DNA of 63,357 nucleotides from Campylobacter concisus UNSWCS (GTDB taxonomy: Bacteria > Campylobacterota > Campylobacteria > Campylobacterales > Campylobacteraceae): NCBI RefSeq assembly GCF_000466685.1, contig NZ_ANNG01000004.1:1-63357 (forward strand), in the 5' to 3' direction. The notes under the pieces were generated by a model. That model did not search any database. It had not been told where the DNA came from and saw only the letters and a list, made by a program, of their open reading frames with translations. How positions within the stretch are numbered: the stretch's first letter is position 1; every line of letters starts with the position of its first letter. The translations under genes were made by a program, and so were the position numbers. Shown piece by piece: positions 36,472 through 46,390 of the stretch.

Positions 36472-38139
36472 TTATAGATAGCCAAACGCAGTAGCGAAGA
36501 TATAGCCAAATATACAAGAGACTATAACGCCGATAAGGCCTGGGAAGATGAAGCTGTGGTTGATAACAAATTTACCAATGTGTGTTGTGCCACTTCTATC
36601 AAACTGAATGGCCGCAAGGTCGCTTGGGTATGTTGGTAGGATGTAGTATCCATAGCAAGCTGGTGCAAAGGCTAGGATTACAGCAGGATTAACGTCGATG
36701 TTTAGTGCTAATGGCACGAATGCAACCAAAGCTGCAGCTTGAGAGTTAACAAATTTAGAGATGATAAGTAGCATAACCGCATAGGTCCAAGGGTGTTCTT
36801 TTACGATGCCACCTAGTGCTTCTTTCATCATCGGAGTATGCACTGCAAACATTGTCTCAGCCATCCAAGAGATACCAAATACCGCAACAAGAGCGATCAT
36901 ACCTGATCTAAAGATCTCGTTTTTACCGATCTTGCTAGCATCTGTTGGAGTGAATATCAAGATGATTGCACCTGTTAAAAGCATGAAAATTTGGATAACA
37001 TGAACCATGCTTAGGCTCTTTGAAGAGGCTAGTTTGTTGCTTATGTTGATATAAGCACCTTGAAATTCCTCTTTTGCGCCTTTTTCATTTATATATGTTA
37101 CTGCACCATCAGCTGTGCGAGTAAGAGTTTGATTTGCATCTTTGCCGATGATTTTGACTGATTGAGCTTTTTGATTTGAGTTTAGCTTGTCGTTTGAAAC
37201 TTTTAACTCAGCAGCTTCAGTTTGGATGCTGGCGTCTTTTATTTTTAAGGTTTTTAAGACTTTTTGCTCAGTTGGAAGGTTTGCTACTATTTGAACGACT
37301 GTTGCGTCTTTATAGGTAGGCCAGCTTGGGCGAAGATCTTTAAAGTATCCAAGAAGTGCGACTACAAGGATAGATCCTAAAAATATCCACATTGCAGCCC
37401 ATTGGTGCATAGGAAGTTTTTTGCCTAGAAGTGTTGCGCTGTCGCCATAAACGTATTTTTTAAACTCAGGGTCTTGAAGCTTTGCTTGAAAGACTTCATC
37501 TTTATCAAGGTCTTTGCCTCTAAACCAACTAAAAATTCCTATCGCCAGAACGCCACAAAATGTTGATGGGATAGTGATCTTTAAAAGGTCCAAGTATCCA
37601 TCAAAGCCAGCTAAGTGAGTTTTAGCATTGATAAGAAAGCTAGTAAGGGTTACAACAGCGACTGAAACTGGGCTAGCGATGATACCCATTTGTGAAGCGA
37701 TAGAGCTTGCAGCCATTGGACGCTCTGGGCGGATGCCGTTTTTGATAGCGATATCATAAACGATAGGAAGCACGGTATAAACAACGTGTCCAGTTCCGCA
37801 TAAAATAGTAAGCGTACATGTTACAAATGGAGCTAAGATACTTACATATTTTGGATTTTTTCTAAGTATGGTTTCTGCTATTTGAAGCATAACGTCAAGA
37901 CCGCCACTAGCTTGAAGTGTAGCACTTGCCACAACGACAGCAAGGATGGTTAGCATAACATCGATGGCAGGCTTACCAGGTTCGATGTTAAATCCAAAAA
38001 CGAGAACTACAAGACCGATACCGCCCAGCATACCAAGCGCTATACCGCCTTTTTTAGCTCCGTAGAACAAACAGATAAGGACGATGAGAAGCTGGATAGC
38101 AAACTGCACGCCTTCACTTAAATTCATGAGAAAATCCAT
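36472..38139 (-). CDS. Anaerobic C4-dicarboxylate carrier (DcuA/DcuB family) with large insert
   Basis: A polytopic carrier for fumarate, succinate, malate or aspartate. The N-terminal part matches Dcu: [59 protein letters not shown] and [18 protein letters not shown]. The C-terminal part ([32 protein letters not shown]) also matches. The 555-residue length exceeds the usual 430-450. The surplus is a hydrophilic insert at about 270-375 between two membrane helices, rich in Lys, Thr and Asn. No stop or frameshift interrupts it. DcuA versus DcuB cannot be decided here. Promoter box at 38174-38179. Supports fumarate respiration. Confidence 0.85.
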   Translation of the reverse strand: MDFLMNLSEGVQFAIQLLIVLICLFYGAKKGGIALGMLGGIGLVVLVFGFNIEPGKPAIDVMLTILAVVVASATLQASGGLDVMLQIAETILRKNPKYVSILAPFVTCTLTILCGTGHVVYTVLPIVYDIAIKNGIRPERPMAASSIASQMGIIASPVSVAVVTLTSFLINAKTHLAGFDGYLDLLKITIPSTFCGVLAIGIFSWFRGKDLDKDEVFQAKLQDPEFKKYVYGDSATLLGKKLPMHQWAAMWIFLGSILVVALLGYFKDLRPSWPTYKDATVVQIVANLPTEQKVLKTLKIKDASIQTEAAELKVSNDKLNSNQKAQSVKIIGKDANQTLTRTADGAVTYINEKGAKEEFQGAYINISNKLASSKSLSMVHVIQIFMLLTGAIILIFTPTDASKIGKNEIFRSGMIALVAVFGISWMAETMFAVHTPMMKEALGGIVKEHPWTYAVMLLIISKFVNSQAAALVAFVPLALNIDVNPAVILAFAPACYGYYILPTYPSDLAAIQFDRSGTTHIGKFVINHSFIFPGLIGVIVSCIFGYIFATAFGYL

Positions 38140-38471
38140 GAAACCTCCTAAGTTAAATGTAAATTTAATGTTGATTATATCTCTTATGAATTGAGATTAA
38201 ACTTATATTTTAAGATTAATTTGACAAAAGCGAGAGTTTTGCATTAGTTAAAAGCTTGTTGATAGGTCATCTTGGTCTATTTTTTTTGTATCATCGCCAC
38301 TCTTTATAAATTTATAAATTTTACTTTGTATAAACTATAAAATCTAAATTTTTCATGCTTTATTTTTAAAAATTATTAATATAAAAATTTAAGTTTTTTA
38401 TATGCTTGTAAAAAGTTGCGAGGCGCTATCATCTGTGTTAAAATCCACGAGATAAATTTAAAGGGATAAAT
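38140..38471. other. 332-nt AT-rich divergent intergenic region
   Basis: It separates the Dcu carrier from the DUF2809-like gene. It contains a TATAAT box for the carrier and a weak extended -10 (TGT-TAAAAT, 38436-38444) before the small gene. Short A/T palindromes such as TTTATAAATTTATAAA occur. No open frame with an RBS was found. Confidence 0.6.
38174..38179 (-). promoter_or_regulatory. -10 box of the Dcu carrier gene
   Basis: Reverse-strand TATAATC lies about 35 nt upstream of the ATG, with RBS AGGAGG. The long upstream region could hold operator sites, none of which I can name. Confidence 0.5.
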
Positions 38472-38906
38472 TTGAGAGAAAATACTAAAGAAGCGATACC
38501 TTTATCTATAAACAAAAGCAGATTTAGCCAAAATAAAAGAGTAGTCTGGTCGGTGATCGGCATTATTGTTTTGGTGATGGAAATTTATATTGCGATTTTT
38601 ATTAAAGGTGGTTTTATAAGACATTATATTGGCGATGTGTTAGCTACTGCGATGCTTTATGCGTTTGGGCGAGCTGTATTTAGGGTGGCTCCTATAAATT
38701 TAGCCATTTGCGTCTTTGTCATTTCGCTTTTTATAGAAGCCGCGCAATACCTCAAAATTCTTGAAATTTTAGGTGTGAAAAGCTCAATATTACGGATAAT
38801 TTTTGGTGGGACCTTTGACTGGACGGACATTATTTGTTACTTGGCTGGCTGCATTTTAGCTTTTCTGTTTGAAAATTTATCTATGCAAAAAAGCAAAGCT
38901 TGGTAA
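38472..38906 (+). CDS. Small membrane protein, DUF2809/VanZ-like
   Basis: A 144-residue protein with four hydrophobic segments after a basic N-terminus. FIRHYIGDVLATAMLYAFGR and IFGGTFDWTDIICYLAGC (charged residues flanking helices) match the DUF2809 pattern of D-V-L-A and FDW-D-xx-Y-xxG. Function is unknown. The start is TTG at 38472 with AAGGGATAAA just upstream; no in-frame ATG precedes the first helix. Confidence 0.6.
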   Translation: MRENTKEAIPLSINKSRFSQNKRVVWSVIGIIVLVMEIYIAIFIKGGFIRHYIGDVLATAMLYAFGRAVFRVAPINLAICVFVISLFIEAAQYLKILEILGVKSSILRIIFGGTFDWTDIICYLAGCILAFLFENLSMQKSKAW

Positions 38907-38953
38907 ATTTAGATACCTATTCATATATGCTTTTTATTTTAAAATCAAATTTG

Positions 38954-38981
38954 ACTAGCTCGATCAAATTTAAACGAGCTA
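38954..38981. terminator. Bidirectional hairpin between DUF2809-like gene and polA
   Basis: Eight-base arms CTAGCTCG/CGAGCTAG with a 12-nt AT loop, in the convergent gap. Confidence 0.6.
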
Positions 38982-38994
38982 GCCAAAATTTGCT

Positions 38995-41631
38995 CTATTT
39001 TAACTCGCCCCAGTTTTTCGCGATATTTAGCGATGTTTTAAGTGGCACATTTAACGTGTAAATTTCCTCCATCGTCTTTTGCGTTGCCCTGCCAAATTCC
39101 TGCGCAAATTCGTCTTTTACTTCAAAGATCAGCTCGTCGTGGATCTGAAGCAACATTTTTGCGTTTTCATCTAAATTTGCTCTAACTTTTACCATCGCCA
39201 TCTTAACTAGATCTGCCGCTGAGCCTTGAAAGACCGTATTTACCGCCTCGCGCTCAAACATAGCTATTTGCATAGGCGTAGCGCTTTTAAAGTCAAAGTA
39301 ACGCCTTCTGCCAAGTAGTGTCTGCACAAAGCCGTCGTTTTTGGCTGAAATTTTTATGCTCTCTAAAAACTCTTTGATCGTCTCAAACGCCTTAAAATAG
39401 CGCTCTATATACTCTTTTGCCTCGGCTCTTGTGATATTTACTTGATTTGCCAGTTTGCTTGAGCCCATGCCGTAAATTAGGCCAAAATTTATACTCTTTG
39501 CCACGGCTCTATTTTGTCCGTCGCTGCTACCAAATATGCTAATAGCCGTCCTTGCGTGGATATCCTCGTCATTTTTAAACGCCTCAAGCAGCGCAGGATC
39601 ACGGCTAAAGTGAGCTAGCAGCCTAAGCTCGATCTGGCTGTAGTCAAGCCCCACAAAGCTATATCCTTCGCGCGCCTCAAAGCACTCTCTGACATCTTTT
39701 GCGAGACTGCCGCGAGCTGGGATATTTTGTAAATTTGGATTTTTGCTTGAAAGCCTGCCAGTGCTCGTGCCAGTTTGCAAAAAACTCGTGTAAATTCGTG
39801 AGCCCTCATCCTTTTTCGCAAGCGCTAAAAGTGGCTCGCAGTAGGTGCTTTGCAGTTTATATAGCTCTCTGTAAGCCAAAATTTTCTCTATCACTGGGTG
39901 GGCGTCTACGAGCTCAGCTAGCACGCTCTCATCGGTGCTATATCCTGTTTTTGTCTTCTTTTTGCTTGGAAGTTTTAGATGCTCAAAAAGTATGACACCA
40001 AGCTGTTTTACTGAGTTTATATTAAAATTTTCGCCGCTTAGCTCGTAAATTTCACTTGTTAGCGCCTTTAGTTTGGTGTCGTTTTCAAGGATGAGCTTTT
40101 GCATTTTGGCTTCATTTATCTTGATGCCATTTTGCTCCATGTCAAAGAGCGTAAGGATAAAAGGAAACTCGTGTGTGTCGGCAAGGGTCAGTAAATTTTT
40201 ATCAAGCGTATTTTGAAAAGTTTTATAAAATTTAAGCGTTATCCAAGCATCCTCGCTCGCGTATTTAGCGGCATTTTCTAGCGGCACATCGCCAAAAGTC
40301 TGCCCCTTTTTGACCACATCTTCAAATTTGATCGTGTCGTAGTCATAGAGCCTCTTTGCTAGCGCGTCCATGCCAACGCTCGAGTTTGGATCGCTAAGCC
40401 AAGCAAGTATCATCGTATCTTTAAAATTTGCTGGAGGGTTGAGCCCAAGGTTGTTTTTCACGATCTCAAAGTCATATTTTAAATTTTGTCCGATCACGTA
40501 GCCTTTATAAATCTGCCCTACCGCCCAAGTGGCAAATTTTAGGTCTATTTGCTTTGGCGCGCCTAGGTAGTTGTGAGCTACTGGCACGTAGTATGCGTCC
40601 TCGTCGTTAAAGCAAAAGCTAAAACCAACGATCTTTGCGCTCTTGCTATCAACGCTCGTGGTCTCGGTGTCAAAGGCGACGATAGTCTCTGGCGTAACAC
40701 TAGAGAGCAGTTTTTCGATGCTTGCCTCATCAAGTAGTAAATTTGCTCTAAAGCCAAGCTTAAATTCAGCATTTTCCTCTTTTTGTAAGCTCTTAAGAAG
40801 CCTGTTTAGATCGTACTCTTGTAAAATTTCTGAGATGTTTATCAGAGGATTTTGCTCTGGAAATTTAGAGTGCTCAAGATCAAGCGAAGTTATAGCGTCA
40901 TCAAAGAGCGTGGCTAGTTTTTTGCTCAAAAACGCCTCGTCTTTTGCGGCTGCAAGCATATTTTTGGTGCGCTCGTTTCTAACAAGGGCTAAATTTTCAT
41001 AAATTCCCTCTAAGTTGCCATACTCGGCCAAAAGCTTCTTAGCTCCTACTGCGCCGATACCTTTGACGCCTGGGATGTTATCTGAGCTATCTCCTGCGAT
41101 CGCTAAAAAGTCCCTCACTTGCGCTGGATAGACGCCATACTTTTCAAAGCAGCTAGCACTATCGTGGTCGATCTTGCTTTGTGGGCTGTAGATGCTCACT
41201 TTGCCGTCTTCTATGAGCTGGTAAAGGTCTTTATCGTGCGTGACTATTCGCACAAATATATCTTTATCTTTGCAAATTTTAACCGCACTTGCGATGATAT
41301 CATCAGCCTCGTAGCCCTCGCGGCTAAGGCTGTAAAGCCCCATTTTTTCTATCATATCTATACAAACTGGCAGCTGCTCTTTTAGCTGTGCTGGTGGCTC
41401 GCTTCTGTTTGCTTTATATTCGCCCAAAATTTCATGGCGCAAGGTCTTGCCCTTGCTATCAAGTGCGAAGATGAGGTAGTCGCTTTGGTACTCATCTTTT
41501 AGGCTTGCTATGAAATTTGCAAAGCCACTTATCATGCCACTTGGTTTGCCATCTCTGTTTTTAAGCCCGCTCATAGCGTAGTAAAGCCTAAAAAAGAAGC
41601 CAAAAGTATCAATAATCGTAAGTGTTTTCAT
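38995..41631 (-). CDS. polA: DNA polymerase I
   Basis: An 878-residue repair and Okazaki-maturation polymerase. The 5'-nuclease domain spans about 1-280 (ALDSKGKTLRHEILGEYKANR, AIAGDSSDNIPGVKGIGAVGAKKLL). The 3'-5' proofreading domain is intact: ExoI Asp321/Glu323 in FDTETTS, ExoII NLKYDFE, ExoIII YASEDAW. The polymerase domain has DYSQIELRLLAHFSRD (motif A), a motif B Lys/Tyr helix (RAVAKSINFGLIYGMGSS) and QIHDELIFEV (motif C). Proofreading intactness is worth noting, since many bacteria have lost it. Confidence 0.97.
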   Translation of the reverse strand: MKTLTIIDTFGFFFRLYYAMSGLKNRDGKPSGMISGFANFIASLKDEYQSDYLIFALDSKGKTLRHEILGEYKANRSEPPAQLKEQLPVCIDMIEKMGLYSLSREGYEADDIIASAVKICKDKDIFVRIVTHDKDLYQLIEDGKVSIYSPQSKIDHDSASCFEKYGVYPAQVRDFLAIAGDSSDNIPGVKGIGAVGAKKLLAEYGNLEGIYENLALVRNERTKNMLAAAKDEAFLSKKLATLFDDAITSLDLEHSKFPEQNPLINISEILQEYDLNRLLKSLQKEENAEFKLGFRANLLLDEASIEKLLSSVTPETIVAFDTETTSVDSKSAKIVGFSFCFNDEDAYYVPVAHNYLGAPKQIDLKFATWAVGQIYKGYVIGQNLKYDFEIVKNNLGLNPPANFKDTMILAWLSDPNSSVGMDALAKRLYDYDTIKFEDVVKKGQTFGDVPLENAAKYASEDAWITLKFYKTFQNTLDKNLLTLADTHEFPFILTLFDMEQNGIKINEAKMQKLILENDTKLKALTSEIYELSGENFNINSVKQLGVILFEHLKLPSKKKTKTGYSTDESVLAELVDAHPVIEKILAYRELYKLQSTYCEPLLALAKKDEGSRIYTSFLQTGTSTGRLSSKNPNLQNIPARGSLAKDVRECFEAREGYSFVGLDYSQIELRLLAHFSRDPALLEAFKNDEDIHARTAISIFGSSDGQNRAVAKSINFGLIYGMGSSKLANQVNITRAEAKEYIERYFKAFETIKEFLESIKISAKNDGFVQTLLGRRRYFDFKSATPMQIAMFEREAVNTVFQGSAADLVKMAMVKVRANLDENAKMLLQIHDELIFEVKDEFAQEFGRATQKTMEEIYTLNVPLKTSLNIAKNWGELK

Positions 41632-41754
41632 TCTCTATCCTTTTGCGCCATTTTATGAAATTTAGGCAAAAATTTGGCTGATTTTCTAAATTTATAAGAT
41701 GCTAAAAACAAAGTGAGATTTTAAACGCAAAACAAATTTTAATCATTTAAAAGA

Positions 41755-41760
41755 TATAAT
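41755..41760 (+). promoter_or_regulatory. -10 box of obg
   Basis: TATAATCTCGCC lies 47 nt upstream of the obg ATG. Confidence 0.55.
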
Positions 41761-41806
41761 CTCGCCTAAAATTCAAACTAAATAATAGATAAATTTAAGG
41801 TAAAAA

Positions 41807-42865
41807 ATGTTTATAGATAGCGTGAAATTAACCCTAAGCTCAGGCCATGGCGGAGCTGGTGCAGTAAGCTTTCGCCGCGAAAAGCATGTTATTTTAGGCG
41901 GTCCAGACGGCGGTGACGGCGGTGACGGCGGTGATGTATATTTTGTCTGCGATAACAACACCCACACACTAGCAAACTACAAGGGCAAAAAGGCGATGAG
42001 AGCAAGCGACGGCGAGGCTGGCATGGGCAAAAGAATGACTGGTAAAAAGGGCGAGAGCTTAGAGCTCATCGTGCCACCAGGAACGGCGGTCTATGATGCG
42101 CAGAGTAATGAGCTGCTTTGTGACATGGTAGAAGAGGGGCAAAGGACGCTATTTTTAAAAGGTGGCAAGGGCGGACTTGGAAATTTCCACTTTAAAAACT
42201 CTATCAACCAAGCCCCAGAGTATGCTCAAAAGGGCATGCCAGAAGAGAGCGTAGAGGTCAGGCTCGAGCTAAAGCTAATCGCTGACGTGGGCCTTGTTGG
42301 CTTTCCAAATGTTGGCAAATCAACCCTAATTTCAGCCGTCTCAAACGCCAAACCACAGATCGCAAACTATGAATTTACCACGCTTACGCCAAAGCTCGGA
42401 CTTGTCGAGGTCGATCAGTTTAGCGGCTTTGTCATGGCTGACATCCCTGGTATCATCGAGGGCGCTAGCGACGGACGCGGCCTTGGCGTGCAGTTTTTAA
42501 AGCATATCGAGAGAAATAAAATTTTGCTTTTTATGATAGATAGTGCAAATTACAGAAGCATGAGCGAGCAGTTTAGCGTGCTAAAAGAAGAGGTCGCTAA
42601 ATTTTCAAATGTGCTTGCCAGCAGGGACTATGCTATCGCGATCACCAGAGTCGATGCGGCTGAAAATTTAGATGAAAATATAAAAGAATTTATGAAAAGC
42701 ATAAATTTAGAACCAAATCAAGTTGGTAAATTTGTCTATAAGCAAGACCTATACAGCTTTGACGCGAAAAAGCCATACTTTGTTTTGCGGGTCTCATCAG
42801 CGGCAAACGAGAACATCGATGAGCTTAAATTTGCACTGCTTGAGCTGCTAAAAAAAGAGCTTTAA
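41807..42865 (+). CDS. obg: GTPase Obg/CgtA
   Basis: An essential ribosome-associated GTPase of 352 residues. The glycine-rich Obg fold spans 1-158 ([46 protein letters not shown]). The G domain has G1 GFPNVGKST, switch region [11 protein letters not shown]3 DIPGIIEGA. The N/TKxD motif reads TRVD ([11 protein letters not shown]), a substitution of the usual NKxD, and SSAAN is G5. It is followed 23 nt later by the EF-hand gene. Confidence 0.96.
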   Translation: MFIDSVKLTLSSGHGGAGAVSFRREKHVILGGPDGGDGGDGGDVYFVCDNNTHTLANYKGKKAMRASDGEAGMGKRMTGKKGESLELIVPPGTAVYDAQSNELLCDMVEEGQRTLFLKGGKGGLGNFHFKNSINQAPEYAQKGMPEESVEVRLELKLIADVGLVGFPNVGKSTLISAVSNAKPQIANYEFTTLTPKLGLVEVDQFSGFVMADIPGIIEGASDGRGLGVQFLKHIERNKILLFMIDSANYRSMSEQFSVLKEEVAKFSNVLASRDYAIAITRVDAAENLDENIKEFMKSINLEPNQVGKFVYKQDLYSFDAKKPYFVLRVSSAANENIDELKFALLELLKKEL

Positions 42866-42888
42866 ACTTAAAAAATTAAGAAGATAAA

Positions 42889-43224
42889 ATGAAGAAAGTT
42901 TTTTGCATTATGCTATTTTGTCTTGGTGCATATAGCTGTGATCCAGCGGATCCAGCATATATGTTTTTAGATTTTAATGACATAGATCGCGACGGCATGC
43001 TAAATTTAGATGAGTGGAGAGCATGTAAGGCGCCATCTGAACTAAAAATAGCGCCAGATCTATGCACTAGTGATGAATTTAAAAGGCTGGATCTTGATCG
43101 TAGTGGCAAAGTTAGCGTTAATGAGCTAAGAAATTTAGTATTTCAAAAGATTAGCTGGCAGAAAGATCCATGCGCCTCTTGGCCGCCAAGCAGGCAAAAC
43201 GCAGATCAAAATAAAAGTCGTTGA
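42889..43224 (+). CDS. Secreted EF-hand protein
   Basis: A 111-residue exported protein. A signal peptide ends near residue 16 (CIMLFCLGAYSC); the Cys at 17 makes a weak lipobox, so a lipoprotein is possible. There are two canonical 12-residue EF loops: D31-x-D33-x-D35-G36...E42 and D68-x-D70-x-S72-G73...E79, each with the hydrophobic residue at position 8. Calcium binding in the periplasm is therefore likely. Three further Cys (about 46, 59, 95) could form disulfides. No partner is evident; it sits between obg and fmt with short gaps. Confidence 0.7.
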   Translation: MKKVFCIMLFCLGAYSCDPADPAYMFLDFNDIDRDGMLNLDEWRACKAPSELKIAPDLCTSDEFKRLDLDRSGKVSVNELRNLVFQKISWQKDPCASWPPSRQNADQNKSR

Positions 43225-43237
43225 AATTTAAAGGAAA

Positions 43238-44146
43238 GTGATGAATGTAGTTTTTATGGGGACGCCTGATTATGCTGTTAGGATACTTAGGCACCTAAAA
43301 GAAGCTGGCTTTAATATAAAAGCGGTCTTTACCCAGCCTGATAAGCCAGTTGGCAGAAAGCAAATTTTAACCCCAAGTGAGGTCAAAATTTACGCTCAAA
43401 ATGAGCTAAATGGCGTGCCAGTCTTTACTCCACATACGCTAAAAGATGAGGCGGTGGTTGCCGAGCTAAAGGTATTTGAACCTGATTTTATCGTGGTGGC
43501 AGCTTATGGCAAAATTTTGCCACAAAGTGTGCTTGACGTCGCCACCTGTATAAATTTACACGCTTCGATCTTGCCAAAATATAGAGGTGCAAGCCCCATT
43601 CAAAGCGCGATCCTAGCAGGCGAGAAGCAAACTGGTGTCACAGCTATGCTAATGGACGCTGGTCTTGACACTGGCGATATGCTGGATTTCATCTACACAC
43701 CTTGCGAGAGCAAGATGTCAAGCGAGCTTTTTAGTGAGCTAGGCGAGCTTGGTGGTGAGCTCATCGTAAAAGTGCTTAAAAATTTTGAAAATTTAAAGCC
43801 ACAAAAGCAAGATGAGAGCAAGGCTACGCACTGCAAAAAGATAAGCAAGAGCGACGGACTTTTTAGCTTTGATGAAGAGGCGGGGCAAATTTATAATAAA
43901 TTTCGTGCGCTCACACCTTGGCCGGGGCTTTATTTAGCAAGTGGGCTAAAAATTTTATCGCTTGAGCTAAGCGAAAAAAGTGGCAAAAGTGGAGAAATTT
44001 TAAGCGTAGAAAAAGATCACGTTGTGGTTGCTTGTAAGGGCGGAGCGGTCAAAATTTACGAGCTTCAAGAGCCAAGTAAAAAGCCAACAAACGCAAAAGC
44101 ATATATAAATGGTAAGCGTCTTAGTGTTGGCGACAAGATAGAGTAA
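43238..44146 (+). CDS. fmt: Methionyl-tRNA formyltransferase
   Basis: Formylates initiator Met-tRNA. It has 302 residues. The start is MNVVFMGTPDYAVRILRHL; the formyl-donor motif follows (TQPDKPVGRKQ). The catalytic set is CINLHASILPKYRGASPIQ (Asn, His) and GLDTGDML (Asp). The C-terminal OB domain begins near 205 (FRALTPWPGLYL). RBS AAAGGA lies just before the ATG. Confidence 0.96.
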   Translation: MMNVVFMGTPDYAVRILRHLKEAGFNIKAVFTQPDKPVGRKQILTPSEVKIYAQNELNGVPVFTPHTLKDEAVVAELKVFEPDFIVVAAYGKILPQSVLDVATCINLHASILPKYRGASPIQSAILAGEKQTGVTAMLMDAGLDTGDMLDFIYTPCESKMSSELFSELGELGGELIVKVLKNFENLKPQKQDESKATHCKKISKSDGLFSFDEEAGQIYNKFRALTPWPGLYLASGLKILSLELSEKSGKSGEILSVEKDHVVVACKGGAVKIYELQEPSKKPTNAKAYINGKRLSVGDKIE

Positions 44147-44170
44147 TAATCAAATTTAATAGGAGAAAAT

Positions 44171-44959
44171 ATGAAAAATGCGCTAAGTATAGCAGGTGTT
44201 GATCCAAGCGGCGGAGCTGGGGTTTTAGCTGATATAAAGGTCTTTATAGCACACGGCGTATATGCGATGGGAGCGATCACGGCGGTCACTGCTCAAAATA
44301 CAAAGGGCATATTTGGCATGCAGCTAGTTGAGACCAAGCTCATCGAGGATCAGATCAAGGCGATATTTGATGATATAAGAGTTGATGTGATAAAAATAGG
44401 CGTCGTCCCAAGCGTTGAGATCATCAAAAGCGTCGCAAAAACGCTAAGAGAGATCAAAAATTTACCGCCAGTCGTGCTTGACCCAGTCATGAGCTGTAAA
44501 AATGGCGACATCTGGCTAGAGGGCGCTGCAAAAGACGCGATCGTGGAGGAGCTTTTTCCACTTGCAAGCGTGATCACGCCAAATATCTTTGAAGCACGTG
44601 AAATTTTAAAGCGTGAGCTAAAGGGCGAGAGCGAGCTGAAAGAGGCTTGCAAGGAGCTTTTGAAATTTGGCACAAAGAGCGTCTATCTAAAATGTGGCGA
44701 GATAGAAGGCAAGTCGCTTGATATATTTTATGATGGCAGCGAGTATGAAATCTTTAGCGACGAGCGCATAAATACGACTGCGACACACGGCTCAGGCTGT
44801 TCGCTATCAAGCGCGATCGCATCAAATTTAGCAAATGGACATAGTTTAAAAGAGAGCGTGAAAAAAGCGCATGATTATATCTTTAACGCTATCAAAAACG
44901 CAGTTATTATCGGCGGCGGACAAAATCCGGTAAATCACTTTTATAAATTTAAGGTGTGA
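44171..44959 (+). CDS. thiD: Hydroxymethylpyrimidine (phosphate) kinase
   Basis: A thiamine-pathway ribokinase-fold kinase that phosphorylates HMP and HMP-P. It has 262 residues. SIAGVDPSGGAGVLADIKVF begins the protein; MGAITAVTAQNT follows, then VLDPVMSCKNGDIWL. The catalytic GTHGSGC region reads TATHGSGCSLSSAIASNLA. It stands without other thi genes. No TPP riboswitch is visible in the 24-nt leader after fmt. Confidence 0.94.
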   Translation: MKNALSIAGVDPSGGAGVLADIKVFIAHGVYAMGAITAVTAQNTKGIFGMQLVETKLIEDQIKAIFDDIRVDVIKIGVVPSVEIIKSVAKTLREIKNLPPVVLDPVMSCKNGDIWLEGAAKDAIVEELFPLASVITPNIFEAREILKRELKGESELKEACKELLKFGTKSVYLKCGEIEGKSLDIFYDGSEYEIFSDERINTTATHGSGCSLSSAIASNLANGHSLKESVKKAHDYIFNAIKNAVIIGGGQNPVNHFYKFKV

Positions 44960-44960
44960 T

Positions 44961-45596
44961 TTGAAGGTTGAGTTTATCCAAAGTCTGCCTTCGACGCAGG
45001 AATTTTTGATAGACGTCCTAAAAAACGGCGAGATAAAGCCACCGCACATGGTCGTGGCATACAATCAAACAAAAGGGGTCGGCAGCCGCGGCAACAGCTG
45101 GGAGGGGCTTGGTGGAAATTTATTTATGTCATTTTGTGTAAGCGAAGATGAGCTGCCAAGCGACATACCTCCGCCCTCGATCTCGATATATTTTTCTATG
45201 TTGATGCGTGAAGTCTTGAGTGAGCTTGGCTCAAAGTGCTGGCTAAAATGGCCAAATGATTTTTACGTGGACGAGCGTAAAATAGGTGGCACTTTGACAA
45301 ATAAAGTGGATGAAATTTACATTTGTGGCATGGGGATAAATTTAGCTAGTGCGCCCGAAAATGCGGGCATTTTAGACATAAAAGCTAGCGTAGATGAGCT
45401 AGTTTGGGGCTTTGTTAGCATGCTTGATAAAAAGATTTTATGGAAGCCAATTTTTAGCAAATTTAGGATAGACTTTTGCAAGTCAAAAAGTTTTATTACG
45501 CATATTGCAAATAGAGCTGTTTCGCTTCAGGATGCTGAAATTTGCGAGGATGGAGCGATATTATTAAACGGGGAAAAGGTATATTCTTTAAGATGA
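44961..45596 (+). CDS. birA: Biotin-[acetyl-CoA-carboxylase] ligase
   Basis: Attaches biotin to AccB. It is a short 211-residue form lacking the N-terminal DNA-binding domain, so a pure ligase rather than a repressor. The start is FIQSLPSTQEFL. The biotinoyl-AMP loop reads KGVGSRGNSWEG (usual GRGRRG), and CWLKWPNDFYVDERKIGGTL is the catalytic KWPND region. The start is TTG at 44961, one base after the thiD stop; KVEFIQSLPST fits the family N-terminus. Confidence 0.93.
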   Translation: MKVEFIQSLPSTQEFLIDVLKNGEIKPPHMVVAYNQTKGVGSRGNSWEGLGGNLFMSFCVSEDELPSDIPPPSISIYFSMLMREVLSELGSKCWLKWPNDFYVDERKIGGTLTNKVDEIYICGMGINLASAPENAGILDIKASVDELVWGFVSMLDKKILWKPIFSKFRIDFCKSKSFITHIANRAVSLQDAEICEDGAILLNGEKVYSLR

Positions 45597-46375
45597 GCGA
45601 GATAATAACAATAGCTAACCAAAAAGGCGGCGTTGGCAAGACCACAACGGCCGTAAATTTAGCCGCATCACTGGCGGTTGCTGAGAAAAAAGTATTATTA
45701 ATAGACATCGATCCGCAGGCAAATGCGACGACCGGACTTGGTTTTAGCAGAAGCGACTACGAGTTTAACATCTACCATGTCTTAACAGATAGGAAAAAAC
45801 TCTCACAAATCGTGCTAAAAACTGAGATCCCAACGCTTTTTCTAGCTCCGTCAAACATCGGACTTGTCGGCATCGAGCAAGAATTTAACGATCAAAGCAA
45901 AGACTATAAACTAATCCTTAAAAACAAAATTTCAGAAGTTGTAGATGACTATGATTTTATCATCATCGATAGTCCTCCGGCACTTGGCAGCATCACGATA
46001 AATGCTCTTAGCGCAAGCGATAGTGTGATCATCCCGATCCAGTGCGAATTTTACGCACTTGAGGGCTTGGCGCAGATCCTAAACACAGTCAAGATCATCA
46101 AAAAAACGATAAATCCAAAGCTAAATATAAAGGGCTTTTTGCCGACTATGTTTAGCTCGCAAAATAATCTCTCAAAAGAGACTATTGCAAATTTAAAGCA
46201 GCATTTTGAAAATAAGCTCTTTAAGAGCAAGGACGGTAAAGAGGAATTTGTAGTCGTTCCAAGAAATGTAAAACTTGCAGAAAGCCCAAGTTTTGGCAAG
46301 CCGGTGATACTTTATGATATAAAATCACCAGGCTCGATCGCATATCAAAATTTGGCATATTGTATTTTAAACTAA
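45593..46375 (+). CDS. parA: Chromosome partitioning ATPase ParA
   Basis: A 260-residue deviant Walker A ATPase: QKGGVGKTTTAVNLAASLA near residues 10-28, then VLLIDIDPQANATTGLG and FIIIDSPPALGSITINAL. It works with ParB to segregate the origin. The ATG at 45593 overlaps the birA stop (ATGA); a longer frame from 45542 is less likely because MSEIITIANQKGG is the usual start. The start-proximal RBS is poor, consistent with coupling to birA. Confidence 0.95.
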   Translation: MSEIITIANQKGGVGKTTTAVNLAASLAVAEKKVLLIDIDPQANATTGLGFSRSDYEFNIYHVLTDRKKLSQIVLKTEIPTLFLAPSNIGLVGIEQEFNDQSKDYKLILKNKISEVVDDYDFIIIDSPPALGSITINALSASDSVIIPIQCEFYALEGLAQILNTVKIIKKTINPKLNIKGFLPTMFSSQNNLSKETIANLKQHFENKLFKSKDGKEEFVVVPRNVKLAESPSFGKPVILYDIKSPGSIAYQNLAYCILN

Positions 46376-46390
46376 AAAATAAGGAAAAAA

